Both the position numbers and the translations under genes were made by a program. DNA of 64,000 bases from Marispirochaeta sp963667435 (GTDB taxonomy: Bacteria > Spirochaetota > Spirochaetia > JC444 > Marispirochaetaceae). The notes beneath the pieces are model-generated. The model worked only from the letters and a program-made list of their open reading frames with translations, searched no databases and had not been told where the DNA came from. Shown piece after piece: positions 56,093-64,000 of this stretch. The stretch spans positions 4,154,001 through 4,218,000 of the forward strand of contig OY763414.1 in NCBI GenBank assembly GCA_963667435.1, given 5' to 3'. Numbering within the stretch: position 1 is the stretch's first letter; every line of letters starts with the position of its first letter.

Positions 56093-57679
56093 ATGGCTAA
56101 AGGATATCTCTGTTTTGTATTGCATGCTCATCTTCCCTTTGTTAGGCATCCGGAGCATGAACAGTTTCTTGAGGAAAACTGGCTGTTTGAGGCTATTTCC
56201 GAAACTTATTTGCCTCTTTTGAGGCGTTTTAATGCCCTGAAGCAGGATGATGTGCCTTTCAGGCTGACTGTTTCGGTCTCTCCAACTCTTTCTTCCATGC
56301 TGAATGATTCACTGCTGCAGGAGCGGTATATTACTCATCTTGAACGGCAGCTTGAACTTGCCAGCAAGGAGCTTGTTCGTACCAAGGATGATCCTGAGTT
56401 TCATCCTGTTGTTCGAATGTACAAAGAGATGCTGGATGAGAACTATGCCGATTTTACTCAAGGGTACAAGAATAATATTCTTAAAGGGTTCAGAGAGCTG
56501 GAGAAGTCCGGTCATCTTGAGCTTATCACTACTGCAGCAAGTCATGCATTTCTTCCCAATTACGAAGAGTATCCGGAAACTGTAGAAGCTCAGATACATA
56601 CCGCGGTAATCAGTCATGGACGTACCTTCGGTTCTGCTCCCAAAGGGTTCTGGCTTCCGGAGTGCGGATATTTTCCCGGGGTGGAAAAGTATATAAAGCA
56701 CTATAATCTGGGTTACAGCTTTGCCTCCCCTCATGGAATTCTCTTTTCTGATACAAAATCGCCCTATGGAATATACGCTCCCATGGAGTGTTCCAACGGC
56801 CTGCCCCTGTTCGGCCGGGATATTCCTTCATCCAGGGCAGTCTGGTCTGAAGATGAAGGGTATCCTGGAGATTTCGCATATCGTGAGTTCTATCGGGATA
56901 TCGGTTTTGATCTGCCCATCGACTATATTCGGCCTTATATCCATGATAATGACATCCGGATATATACCGGGTTCAAGTATTGGGCCATAACCGGAAAAAC
57001 TGATAAAAAGCGACCTTACAATCCCAAGGTTGCCTCAGCCAAGACCGAAGAACACGCCGAGAACTTTCTTTATAACCGCAGGAAGCAGGCCACAAAGCTG
57101 CAGCGCTTTATGGACCGACCCCCCATGATTGTCTGCCCTTATGATGCCGAGTTATTCGGACACTGGTGGTTTGAAGGCCCCCAGTGGCTGGAAGCGATTA
57201 TCCGTAAAGCCGCGCAGAGTGATTCCGGGCTGGAAATGATTACTCCCTCTGAGTATCTTGAAATCTATCCGGAGAATCCTGTTGGCCAGCCTACTTTTTC
57301 CAGCTGGGGAAACAAGGGCTATGCAGAAGTCTGGATAGACGGAAGCAATGACTGGATTTACCGTCATGTACACAAGGCAGTAGAACGGATGAGGGATCTG
57401 GTTAAGCGTTATCCCAATGAGAGTGGTCTCAAACTGCGGGTGTTGAATCAGGCTGCCCGGGAGGTTCTGCTTTCCCAGGCGTCGGACTGGCCATTTATTA
57501 TGAAAACCGGAACCACTGTCCCATATGCCCGGAAAAGGGTAAAGGAACATCTTTCCAACTTCACCCGTATTTACGACAACCTCTGCAGGAATACTGTAGA
57601 TACTGAATGGATTACTTCAATAGAAAAGAAGAACAACGTTTTTCCTGATATTGACTACCGGATATTCAAGCAGGTCTGA
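56093..57679 (+). CDS. GH57 1,4-alpha-glucan branching enzyme
   Basis: 528 residues from the ATG at 56093; GTG 56081 is an alternative. N-terminus GYLCFVLHAHLPFVRHPEHE is typical for GH57. The nucleophile is Glu190 in GFWLPECGYFPG and the acid/base is Asp351 in CPYDAELFGHWWFEGP; both match those of the characterised archaeal GH57 branching enzyme. The final helical domain is present. It moves alpha-1,4 segments to alpha-1,6 positions, so it likely acts in glycogen-type storage. Activity could also be hydrolysis. Confidence 0.9.
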   Translation: MAKGYLCFVLHAHLPFVRHPEHEQFLEENWLFEAISETYLPLLRRFNALKQDDVPFRLTVSVSPTLSSMLNDSLLQERYITHLERQLELASKELVRTKDDPEFHPVVRMYKEMLDENYADFTQGYKNNILKGFRELEKSGHLELITTAASHAFLPNYEEYPETVEAQIHTAVISHGRTFGSAPKGFWLPECGYFPGVEKYIKHYNLGYSFASPHGILFSDTKSPYGIYAPMECSNGLPLFGRDIPSSRAVWSEDEGYPGDFAYREFYRDIGFDLPIDYIRPYIHDNDIRIYTGFKYWAITGKTDKKRPYNPKVASAKTEEHAENFLYNRRKQATKLQRFMDRPPMIVCPYDAELFGHWWFEGPQWLEAIIRKAAQSDSGLEMITPSEYLEIYPENPVGQPTFSSWGNKGYAEVWIDGSNDWIYRHVHKAVERMRDLVKRYPNESGLKLRVLNQAAREVLLSQASDWPFIMKTGTTVPYARKRVKEHLSNFTRIYDNLCRNTVDTEWITSIEKKNNVFPDIDYRIFKQV

Positions 57680-57688
57680 TCCAGTACT

Positions 57689-57708
57689 GGCGGCGGGCTT
57701 CAGCCGCC
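57689..57708. terminator. Weak hairpin between convergent genes
   Basis: GGCGGC-GGGCTTCA-GCCGCC at 57689-57708, overlapping the 3' end of the minus-strand gene. No T-run, so termination is doubtful. Confidence 0.3.
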
Positions 57709-57948
57709 GCGGGCGTAGCTCTGCAATTCAGCCATGCTCATAAGTTCTGCATAGTGGTATCTCCGCAAATAACCGCGCTCTTCCTGTGTACTGATGCGGT
57801 GGATCCGGTAGGCGATTACTTTGGGCGGGGGCCAGGATATTCTCAAGGGGTTCCCGTTAAGGTCTACTACCTGGTTTATCTGCAGTAATCCCGGAATCTC
57901 CTGCTTTTCACCTTCCGGGTACACTATGTAGTATTCAGTCAGTGTCAT
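57700..57948 (-). CDS. Small hypothetical protein
   Basis: 82 residues, no signal. Strand-rich first half (EYYIVYPEGEKQEIPGLLQI) followed by VIAYRIHRISTQEERGY and a helical end. No family recognised. The ATG overlaps the stop of the DUF1820 gene (ATGA), so it is translated with it. Confidence 0.7.
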   Translation of the reverse strand: MTLTEYYIVYPEGEKQEIPGLLQINQVVDLNGNPLRISWPPPKVIAYRIHRISTQEERGYLRRYHYAELMSMAELQSYARGG

Positions 57949-58235
57949 GTCTGTAAATCATCCGCCTTTACAAAGTTCAATGTTCTCTTCTCTTCTCCTG
58001 CTTCATCGTTAAGCTCTTCAATGAGAGACACGCTTTGAAAGGGGAGCATGATATGGTTTGCTTCGGAGAATTCCTTGCGAAACTCATCTTCCGACGGATT
58101 GATTATCAGACTGCTGCTTTTCGGCAGTATTATGTCCTTGATCGAGACGAAGTAGGGGTGGGTCAGGTCGAGGCTTCTGGCTCTTAGACGTGCTTCTTTG
58201 TTCTTCCAGGTAAAATGCACCCTGTATATTGACAC
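57945..58235 (-). CDS. DUF1820 protein
   Basis: 96 residues, start with GAGGAGG SD. Matches the DUF1820 pattern: YRVHFTWKNKEARLRARSLD, HPYFVSIKDIILP, then IINPSEDEFRKEFSEANHIM and MLPFQSVSLIEEL. Members are short all-beta or alpha/beta proteins common in proteobacteria and spirochaetes, of unknown function. It is divergent from mraZ. Confidence 0.85.
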   Translation of the reverse strand: MSIYRVHFTWKNKEARLRARSLDLTHPYFVSIKDIILPKSSSLIINPSEDEFRKEFSEANHIMLPFQSVSLIEELNDEAGEEKRTLNFVKADDLQT

Positions 58236-58356
58236 AGTTTCCTCCTCTAACCGCTTATGAATGATTACCGAGACAGCATTAATTGACTACTACACAGACG
58301 TAAAGGCATAAGTATCGGTAGGTAAAGGTAAATACTTTAATAGAAAAGGATTCGCG

Positions 58357-58384
58357 TTGACAAATTTTCTCACTGAGGTAGTAT
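58357..58384 (+). promoter_or_regulatory. Promoter of the dcw cluster
   Basis: TTGACA (58357-58362), 16 bp, TAGTAT (58379-58384). It lies immediately upstream of the MraZ boxes. Confidence 0.7.
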
Positions 58385-58394
58385 GTATATATGA

Positions 58395-58434
58395 GTGGGG
58401 AAAAGTGGGGGAATGTAGAAGAAAGTGGTAGGGA
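58395..58434 (+). promoter_or_regulatory. Four tandem 10-bp MraZ boxes
   Basis: Decamers at exact 10-bp period: GTGGGGAAAA (58395), GTGGGGGAAT (58405), GTAGAAGAAA (58415), GTGGTAGGGA (58425). E. coli MraZ represses its own operon by binding TGGGN repeats spaced by 5 nt; boxes one and two match fully, boxes three and four are degenerate. They lie between the promoter and the mraZ start, where bound protein would block the promoter or the transcript start. Confidence 0.75.
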
Positions 58435-58437
58435 AGG

Positions 58438-58878
58438 GTGATTACAGGGGAATATAAAAACTCCCTGGATGATAAGGGGCGGCTCCTGATTCCGTCTAAA
58501 CTCAGGACGGAGCTGGAGGGTGAGCGGCTTGTGCTTACCCGGGGGGTCGAGTCGTGCCTCTGGTTGTTTCCGGCGGAGCAGTGGAAGTCTCTTGCCGACC
58601 AGATCACCCAGTCAACCTCCCTTTTTCAGAAGCGGGCACGTATCCTCAAGCGGAGGATTATTGCTCCGGCTCAGGAAGTTGAGATAGATAAGGCCGGGCG
58701 GATAACGATTCCGCCGACTTTAAGGGAATATGCCGACCTTTCTAGGGAAACGGTGATCCTTGGCCTTGAGAATTACGTTGAGATATGGAACGAGGCTGCA
58801 TATATGCAGGACCTCGAAGACAATGAGGAGGAATTTCTTGAGGCTGCGGAGGAGCTTGGGAAGATTCTTTCTCTATAA
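58438..58878 (+). CDS. mraZ: Transcriptional regulator MraZ
   Basis: 146 residues from GTG 58438. It has the two SpoVT/AbrB-like half-domains of MraZ: ITGEYKNSLDDKGRLLIPSK and, about 70 residues later, VEIDKAGRITIPPTLREYA, each with the DxxGRxxxP motif. MraZ forms rings and binds direct repeats in its own promoter; four such repeats sit just upstream. First gene of the dcw cluster, 32 bp before rsmH. Confidence 0.95.
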   Translation: MITGEYKNSLDDKGRLLIPSKLRTELEGERLVLTRGVESCLWLFPAEQWKSLADQITQSTSLFQKRARILKRRIIAPAQEVEIDKAGRITIPPTLREYADLSRETVILGLENYVEIWNEAAYMQDLEDNEEEFLEAAEELGKILSL

Positions 58879-58910
58879 TGTTTACTTCGATACAAGGTTG
58901 GTAGCTTTAA

Positions 58911-59858
58911 ATGTCGGATATTGTTCATGTACCGGTAATGGCCGAAGAGGTTCTCGAATATCTTGCCCCTGATGAAGAGGGCGGTCTGCTGGTGGATTGT
59001 ACTATGGGAGAAGGGGGGCACTCCGAACTGTTCCTCAGGAAATTCCCCGACTTGAAGGTGATCGGACTTGATGCGGATTCCACAATTCAGGGAGTTGCAA
59101 AAAAAAGACTTGCTCCCTTTGGTGAAAGGGTTCGCTTTTATAACACCTGGTTTAATGCGTTTTTTAAGGATTATCCTTTGGGAGGGGAACGTCCGACTCG
59201 TATACTTTTCGATTTAGGTATTTCCGTCTATCACTTTGAGAGAAGCGGTAGAGGATTTACCTTCCGCGCCGATGAGCCTCTGGATATGAGGCTCGACGGC
59301 AGCCTTGAAACCACCGCTGCTGACATCGTTAACGACTATCCCGAGGATCAGCTTGCGGATATCTTCTATCATTATGGTGAAGAGCGCTATTCCCGGCGGA
59401 TAGCAGCGGCGGTGGTTCGGGCCCGGGCGGAAGAAGAGATCACTAATACAGAACGTCTTGAGAAAATAATATGGCAGGCTGTGCCTGTGCCCTACCGAAA
59501 AGGAAGACTTCACCCTGCAACTCGTTCATTTCAGGCTCTTCGTATTGCAGTCAATGGTGAGCTTGTTCGTCTTGAGCAGGCTCTGGAATACGCCCTGCGC
59601 AGACTTGCACCAGGCGGCAAGATGGGAGTTATCTCGTTTCACAGTCTTGAGGACCGAATTGTAAAGCGTTTCTTTCAGGGAAAGAATAAGACCTGTACTT
59701 GTCCCGAAAATTGGCCGATGTGTAAATGTGAGGGTGAGCCGATTGTCAGTATTCTGACGAAAAAACCGCTGGTACCTACCCGGGCGGAGATCGAGGCCAA
59801 TGGACCCTCTCGCAGTGCCAAATTCCGGGTTGCCCGGAAGATGAAAGAGTGGGAGTAG
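58911..59858 (+). CDS. rsmH: 16S rRNA m4C1402 methyltransferase RsmH
   Basis: 315 residues. VPVMAEEVLEYLAP, GLLVDCTMGEGGHSE (SAM motif), FDLGIS, ERSGRGFTFRADEPLDMRLD and FHSLEDRIVKRFF are all classic RsmH (MraW) motifs. It methylates N4 of C1402 in the 16S P site. Normal length and order after mraZ. Confidence 0.97.
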   Translation: MSDIVHVPVMAEEVLEYLAPDEEGGLLVDCTMGEGGHSELFLRKFPDLKVIGLDADSTIQGVAKKRLAPFGERVRFYNTWFNAFFKDYPLGGERPTRILFDLGISVYHFERSGRGFTFRADEPLDMRLDGSLETTAADIVNDYPEDQLADIFYHYGEERYSRRIAAAVVRARAEEEITNTERLEKIIWQAVPVPYRKGRLHPATRSFQALRIAVNGELVRLEQALEYALRRLAPGGKMGVISFHSLEDRIVKRFFQGKNKTCTCPENWPMCKCEGEPIVSILTKKPLVPTRAEIEANGPSRSAKFRVARKMKEWE

Positions 59859-59859
59859 T

Positions 59860-60141
59860 ATGAAGCGTCTGTTGATATTTGTTCTGTTGTTATCCATTCC
59901 GTCCCTTATTTTCATAAATGTCTGGCAGGGGTTCAGATTCTGGGAGATGGAACGCAGGATTTCCCGACTGCAGGATGAGCAGCAGCAGTGGTTCGAAGAA
60001 AATAAACTTATGATTGTTAATATTGCCGTCGCTTCATCCCCCTCCCGGATTGATGAACTTGCCCGGGAGCTTGAGCTTAAGAAGGCCGGGCAGGAACAGA
60101 AGCTTTCGGTCCAGCTTGGATCAGGTGGCAGCGATGGGTGA
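59860..60141 (+). CDS. ftsL: FtsL-like division protein
   Basis: 93 residues. One N-terminal membrane segment (LLIFVLLLSIPSLIFINVW) and a short coiled coil (RRISRLQDEQQQWFEENKLM), the usual FtsL/DivIC layout. FtsL joins FtsB and FtsQ in the divisome. Position between rsmH and the murF gene supports the call. Overlaps murF by 8 bp. Sequence conservation of FtsL is low, so identity rests on size, topology and place. Confidence 0.8.
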   Translation: MKRLLIFVLLLSIPSLIFINVWQGFRFWEMERRISRLQDEQQQWFEENKLMIVNIAVASSPSRIDELARELELKKAGQEQKLSVQLGSGGSDG

Positions 60142-61537
60142 TATTCTCTTTTCTCTGGAGTTCGCTGTTGATGCCTGTGCTGGCAAGTTTGTAGGGCCGG
60201 CAATGGTGGGTGATGTTCAGGGAGTTTCCATTGATACAAGAACCCTGAAACCTAATGATCTGTTTGTTGCACTGCCGGGGGAGAATACGGACGGTCATGA
60301 TTTTCTTTCCGGGGCATTTGCTGCGGGTGCCTGCTGTGCAGTGGTAAAGCAGGCTTTCTGGGAACAATTTACTCCGGAAATAAAACATTCCGGAGCGTAT
60401 ATTCTCGTTGAAGATCCCCTAATTGCACTGCAGAACCTTGCACGCAGATATCTCGAGGGCTTTCCTTCGCTTCTGAAGGTGGCGGTTACCGGAAGTAACG
60501 GAAAAACAAGTACCAGAGATATGATTGCCGCAATTCTTGCTGAGTGCGGGAGTACGTATGTAACCCGGGGAAACTACAATTCTGAAATAGGGCTGCCTCT
60601 ATCGGTATTCGGATTAAACAGAGATCATGTGTATGGTGTTTTTGAGCTCGGCTCCAACAGGAAGGGGGAGATTTCCCTGCTGGCGGATATTCTCAGGCCA
60701 TCCGTTGCTCTTATAACCAATATTGGTACAGCCCATATCGGCATGTTCGGATCTAAAGGGGCAATTGCTGAAGAAAAAGGAGCGGTGTTCTCCTGCTTTG
60801 ATGCCTCATCCCGCGGCCTTGTTTGGGAAGAAGAACCTTTTGCTGAAAAGCTTGTTTCCGGCAGGCACGGGACTTTCGGCTTCTTCGGTGTGAAAAGTAC
60901 TGAGGGAATTGAATCCGTTGAGAGTCGTGGCGTGGGTGGCGGAGTCCTGGTCTACAAGGGCCGGACTATAAAGCTGAACTACCCGGGGTATCACAATATT
61001 GTTAATGCCTGTGCCGCGGTTTCTGTAGCCGGACTGTGCGGTGCCGGAGATGAAGCTGTTGCAGCGGGGCTGCAAAAAGCGGCACCCGCATTCGGGCGCG
61101 GGCAGATTGTGCAGGAAGGGGGGGTAACCCTTCTGCAGGACTGCTATAACGCTAATTTTGAAAGCCTGGCTGCCGGTATTGCTTCTGTTAAAGATTCTGT
61201 ATGGCAGAAAGGTCGTCGTATTGGAGTTCTCGGTGCAATGAAGGAACTTGGTGAATACGCCGGAGAACTGCATGATGAAGCCGGCAGGCTGTGTGCGGAG
61301 AGCGGATTCGATGCCTGGTTCTTCTTCGGTGAAGAGGCAAAAGTTGCCTTTAGCCGATACAGAGCAAGCTGTTCTGCCCCGGGCTTTTACGATGATGAAT
61401 TTGATTCACTGTCCGGGCGGGTAGCGGGATTTATTCTTCCCGGCGATTTTCTCTACCTCAAGGGTTCCCGGTCTACAAGCCTGGAAAGGCTGACGGTCGG
61501 GATGGCGGCGGCTGGAAAGGAGGGTGGCAATGCTTAA
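60134..61537 (+). CDS. murF: UDP-MurNAc-tripeptide--D-Ala-D-Ala ligase MurF
   Basis: 467 residues from ATG 60134. GVSIDTRTLKPNDLFVALPG opens the N-terminal domain; the Mur ligase P-loop is VTGSNGKTSTRDMIA; NYNSEIGLPLSVF and DCYNANFESLAAGI match MurF rather than MurE/C/D. It adds D-Ala-D-Ala to the UDP-MurNAc tripeptide. ftsI and murE, usually between ftsL and murF, are absent. Overlaps mraY by 8 bp. Confidence 0.93.
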   Translation: MGDILFSLEFAVDACAGKFVGPAMVGDVQGVSIDTRTLKPNDLFVALPGENTDGHDFLSGAFAAGACCAVVKQAFWEQFTPEIKHSGAYILVEDPLIALQNLARRYLEGFPSLLKVAVTGSNGKTSTRDMIAAILAECGSTYVTRGNYNSEIGLPLSVFGLNRDHVYGVFELGSNRKGEISLLADILRPSVALITNIGTAHIGMFGSKGAIAEEKGAVFSCFDASSRGLVWEEEPFAEKLVSGRHGTFGFFGVKSTEGIESVESRGVGGGVLVYKGRTIKLNYPGYHNIVNACAAVSVAGLCGAGDEAVAAGLQKAAPAFGRGQIVQEGGVTLLQDCYNANFESLAAGIASVKDSVWQKGRRIGVLGAMKELGEYAGELHDEAGRLCAESGFDAWFFFGEEAKVAFSRYRASCSAPGFYDDEFDSLSGRVAGFILPGDFLYLKGSRSTSLERLTVGMAAAGKEGGNA

Positions 61538-62609
61538 AGAGCTTCTTCTGCCGCTGGTTTCATATGTAACGGCATTAAATATCTTCCAGTACATTTCATT
61601 TAGAGCAGCCTATGCGGCAGTAACCGCTCTGTTTTTCTCTTTTATTCTTGGTCCAAGGATGATTCAGTTTCTTCGTCGTCTCAAGTTTGGTCAGTCGATC
61701 CGGGACGACGGTCCTGAAAGCCATATGGTCAAATCGGGAACCCCTACCATGGGGGGGCTGCTTGTTATTATTTCCATGGTGCTGGCGGTCTTTCTCTGGC
61801 AGGATCTTCATAACCTATATGTCTGGATTACCATGGGGGCCCTGTTGGGCTTCGCTTTTATCGGCTTTATGGATGATATTCTAAAAATACGGCGCCGAAG
61901 TTCAGAGGGGTTAAGTGTCAAAGGGAAATTTGCTCTGCAGATCCTGATCTCAGCTGTGGTGGTAGGTTTTCTTTATTTTAACCGAACTGAATATACTACT
62001 CTGTTGTATCTGCCGTTCTTTAAGCATCCGGTGGTTGACCTGGGTGTTCTTTATATTCCCTTTGCCATTATGCTGCTGGTTTTTACCTCCAATGCAGTTA
62101 ACCTTACAGACGGACTTGATGGTCTTGCGATTGGTCTGGTTATTTTAGTCGGAATTGCCTTTACTATCCTGACTTATCTGACCGGCCGGGCTGACTATGC
62201 TGAATATCTGCTGATTCCCTATATCCGGGAAGGGGGGGAGCTTGCAATTCCCTGTCTTGCTCTGGTGGGCGCAAGTGTCGGCTTCCTCTGGTATAACGCG
62301 CATCCTGCAGAGGTCTTCATGGGAGACACCGGCAGTCTTGCTCTCGGCGGTGTTCTGGGGGTTCTATCTCTGATAATAAAAAAAGAGGTGCTCCTGATTA
62401 TTGTCGGCGGCGTATTCGTATTGGAGGCAATGTCTGTGATTATTCAGGTTGTCTCATACAAGTTAAGAAAAAAGCGGGTGTTCAAGATGGCACCCCTTCA
62501 TCATCATTTTGAACTGAAAGGCTGGGATGAAAGCAAGGTTGTTATACGGTTCTGGATTCTCGGAGCTCTCTTTACCATCCTGAGTCTTTCTACCCTGAAG
62601 TTACAGTAA
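61530..62609 (+). CDS. mraY: Phospho-MurNAc-pentapeptide transferase MraY
   Basis: 359 residues from the ATG at 61530, which has AAGGAGG 6 bases upstream; the GTG at 61524 overlaps that SD. Ten membrane segments. Motifs GTPTMGGLL, the aspartate pair in GFMDDILKIRR, NLTDGLDGLA and EVFMGDTGSLALGG are present, and APLHHHFELKGWDE near the end. It makes lipid I at the inner membrane. Overlaps the start of ftsW by 1 bp (TAATG). Confidence 0.96.
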   Translation: MLKELLLPLVSYVTALNIFQYISFRAAYAAVTALFFSFILGPRMIQFLRRLKFGQSIRDDGPESHMVKSGTPTMGGLLVIISMVLAVFLWQDLHNLYVWITMGALLGFAFIGFMDDILKIRRRSSEGLSVKGKFALQILISAVVVGFLYFNRTEYTTLLYLPFFKHPVVDLGVLYIPFAIMLLVFTSNAVNLTDGLDGLAIGLVILVGIAFTILTYLTGRADYAEYLLIPYIREGGELAIPCLALVGASVGFLWYNAHPAEVFMGDTGSLALGGVLGVLSLIIKKEVLLIIVGGVFVLEAMSVIIQVVSYKLRKKRVFKMAPLHHHFELKGWDESKVVIRFWILGALFTILSLSTLKLQ

Positions 62610-63733
62610 TGAATGGAAGTTTTGTCGTAGAAAAAATTGACAGTCGTCCGGCGGACTTTCTCTTTACCGGTATTACAGTCCTGCTTGCAGGTCTTGGTCT
62701 GGCGTTTCTTTTTTCAGCTTCCTTTTACTATGGTGAACGACAGTTCGGAAATTCCTATCATTTTGTAATTCGTCATGCCGTATATCTCCTGGTTGGCAGT
62801 GCGGGTGCAGTACTGATGAGCAGGATCTCCTTTGATTTTCTGCGCAGACTGGTTCCTGTAATGCTTCTGGCGAGCTTTATCCTGCTGCTGCTTCCCTTTG
62901 TTCCAGGGATCGGCGGAACTGTAATGGGTGCCCGCAGATGGATTCTTCTCTTCGGTTACTCTTTCCAACCCTCTGAATTTGCCAAACTCACGGTGATAAT
63001 CTATCTGGCTTATATTTTCAGCAAGAAAAATGAACGCCTTGATGATCTGGTTAACACCGTTGTACCGCCCCTTATTATCATTTCTCTTTTTACCATGACG
63101 ATTTATGGTCAGAACGACTTTTCCACAGCATTCTTTTTGCTTTCTGTGAGCGTGGCCATGTTTTTTGTTTCCGGAATACGCCTCAGCTACTTTATTTTTC
63201 TGGCCACCACGGTAGTTCCTCTGGCTTTTATCCTTGTTTTTACCAAGGAACACCGTGTTCAGCGAATAATTGCCTTCCTGCGACCGGAACTTGATCCATC
63301 AGGGACGGGATATCAGGTGCTTGCTGCCCGTGATGCCCTGGTTAAGGGTGGCCTGTTCGGCGTTGGTCTTGGAAGAGGTACGGAAAAGATCGGGGGACTT
63401 CCGGAGGCTCACTCCGATTTTGTGTTTGCGGTACTGGGAGAAGAGACCGGTCTGTTGGGCGTAATTGCAATTACAGCGGTGTTTGTTCTCTTTGCTGTAC
63501 GCGGGTATGGAATAGCCCTTCGCAGTAAAGATTCATTCTCTTTCCTTCTCGGGTTCGGCTGTGTTACTGCTGTCTTTTTTCAGGCGATGTTCAATATAGC
63601 TGTTGTTGCCGGGCTGGTTCCTGCAACAGGTATTCCGCTTCCATTTTTCTCCTCCGGGGGGACTTCTCTGATTGTCACCCTTCTTATGTGCGGCTTGATT
63701 ATGAATATTTCAAGAGGTGTAAGTAATGAGTAG
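62609..63733 (+). CDS. ftsW: SEDS glycosyltransferase FtsW
   Basis: 374 residues, ten membrane segments. SEDS signatures include FGYSFQPSEFAKL, IALRGYG-like late helices, GLGRGTEKIGGLPEAHSDFV and FFSSGGTSLI. It polymerises lipid II at the division site with a partner PBP. Unusually murD lies outside this cluster, since mraY is followed directly by ftsW. The stop overlaps ftsQ by 8 bp. Confidence 0.93.
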   Translation: MNGSFVVEKIDSRPADFLFTGITVLLAGLGLAFLFSASFYYGERQFGNSYHFVIRHAVYLLVGSAGAVLMSRISFDFLRRLVPVMLLASFILLLLPFVPGIGGTVMGARRWILLFGYSFQPSEFAKLTVIIYLAYIFSKKNERLDDLVNTVVPPLIIISLFTMTIYGQNDFSTAFFLLSVSVAMFFVSGIRLSYFIFLATTVVPLAFILVFTKEHRVQRIIAFLRPELDPSGTGYQVLAARDALVKGGLFGVGLGRGTEKIGGLPEAHSDFVFAVLGEETGLLGVIAITAVFVLFAVRGYGIALRSKDSFSFLLGFGCVTAVFFQAMFNIAVVAGLVPATGIPLPFFSSGGTSLIVTLLMCGLIMNISRGVSNE

Positions 63734-64000
63734 TTTTGCAATGTATGAAAGGTATTATGCCGAAAACCAGGAACCTGCCAGGAAGAGGACTGTGGAGAAG
63801 AGTCCCGTCCGGGAAAAGAGACTGAACCTGAATAAAATTCTTTCCGTGATTATAGTGTTGCTTTCACTTACCCTTGCGGGAGAGCTTGTCTTTCATCTGA
63901 TCATTTCTCCCCGGCTTGTTGTAAAGAGAGTTGAAGTAAGTGCTGAAGGCTACTGTCCGCTTCCTGATGAAGAGATTCTTCGTATCGCAGGTATGGAGGG
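63726..64000 (+). CDS. ftsQ: FtsQ/DivIB cell-division protein, 3' end outside window
   Basis: 91 residues visible from ATG 63726; the gene runs off the window. Basic cytoplasmic N-terminus, one membrane segment (ILSVIIVLLSLTLAGELVFH) and the start of a POTRA domain (LVVKRVEVSAEGYCPLPDEE). FtsQ links FtsL/FtsB to other divisome proteins. Its place after ftsW supports the call. Confidence 0.88.
   Translation, partial: MSSFAMYERYYAENQEPARKRTVEKSPVREKRLNLNKILSVIIVLLSLTLAGELVFHLIISPRLVVKRVEVSAEGYCPLPDEEILRIAGME

Overview
The window is about 64 kb of a bacterial chromosome, almost certainly from a spirochaete of the Spirochaetaceae type (Spirochaeta/Treponema relatives). This rests on UPF0164/FadL-like barrels with a C-terminal TPR, many signal-peptide TPR and HEAT proteins, a bactofilin, a PilZ protein, CheW, a PP2C phosphatase with a huge extracytoplasmic region, DUF1820, and a short dcw cluster with only mraZ-rsmH-ftsL-murF-mraY-ftsW-ftsQ. 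Genus and species cannot be set by eye. Genes are dense, with many 4-8 bp overlaps, SD sequences of the GGAGG type, and an anti-SD that is intact in the 16S rRNA. There is no prophage, IS element or CRISPR array.

Layout. 1-2 kb: end of an ankyrin protein and two membrane proteins. 2-12.5 kb: an envelope locus with a UPF0164 barrel divergent from a 1,043-aa TPR protein, a 1,629-aa beta-propeller/FN3/HAMP/PP2C phosphatase and two small proteins. 12.5-19.7 kb (minus strand): an SfsA-DUF123 fusion, acyl-CoA synthetase, DsbD, a TlpA-like thioredoxin, a BASS/ACR3-type transporter and a CPBP protease. 19.8-26.5 kb (plus): PilZ protein, HEAT protein, ComEC, RsmA, lipoprotein, and a second HEAT protein that looks paralogous to the first. 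26.5-29.9 kb (minus): dapA, dapB, pta and a LOG-family gene. 30-36.3 kb (plus): prephenate dehydrogenase, bactofilin, TPR protein, MtaB-type methylthiotransferase, then a barrel-lipoprotein-barrel trio. 36.3-36.6 kb: tRNA-Lys and tRNA-Glu with a perfect promoter and terminator. 36.7-40 kb: an N-terminally extended UPRT-like protein, TPR lipoprotein, adk with a small zinc-finger gene, and a coiled-coil protein.

40-46 kb is an rRNA operon, 16S-tRNA-Ala-23S-5S, with its own TTGACA-N17-TATAAC promoter, boxA-like sites and structured spacers. Downstream is an AT-rich, repeat-containing stretch with an alpha/beta hydrolase gene that has a stop at codon 3. 47.5-55.3 kb (plus): cheW, a DegT-fold protein that seems to lack the PLP lysine, nadK, recN, a conserved unknown, a propeller-like protein, an M23 peptidase and a methyltransferase. 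55.3-57.7 kb: a DUF4912 protein paired with a GH57 glucan branching enzyme. 57.7-58.2 kb (minus): a small gene and a DUF1820 gene. 58.4-64 kb: the dcw cluster, preceded by tandem 10-bp MraZ boxes, running off the window inside ftsQ.

Taken together the window serves envelope building (dcw cluster, M23 peptidase, bactofilin, DAP synthesis, several outer-membrane barrels), translation (rRNA, tRNAs, RsmA, RsmH, MtaB) and signalling from the envelope (PP2C phosphatase, PilZ, CheW). The best candidates for an undescribed system are the propeller-phosphatase/TPR/barrel locus at 2-12.5 kb and the barrel-lipoprotein-barrel trio at 33-36 kb.
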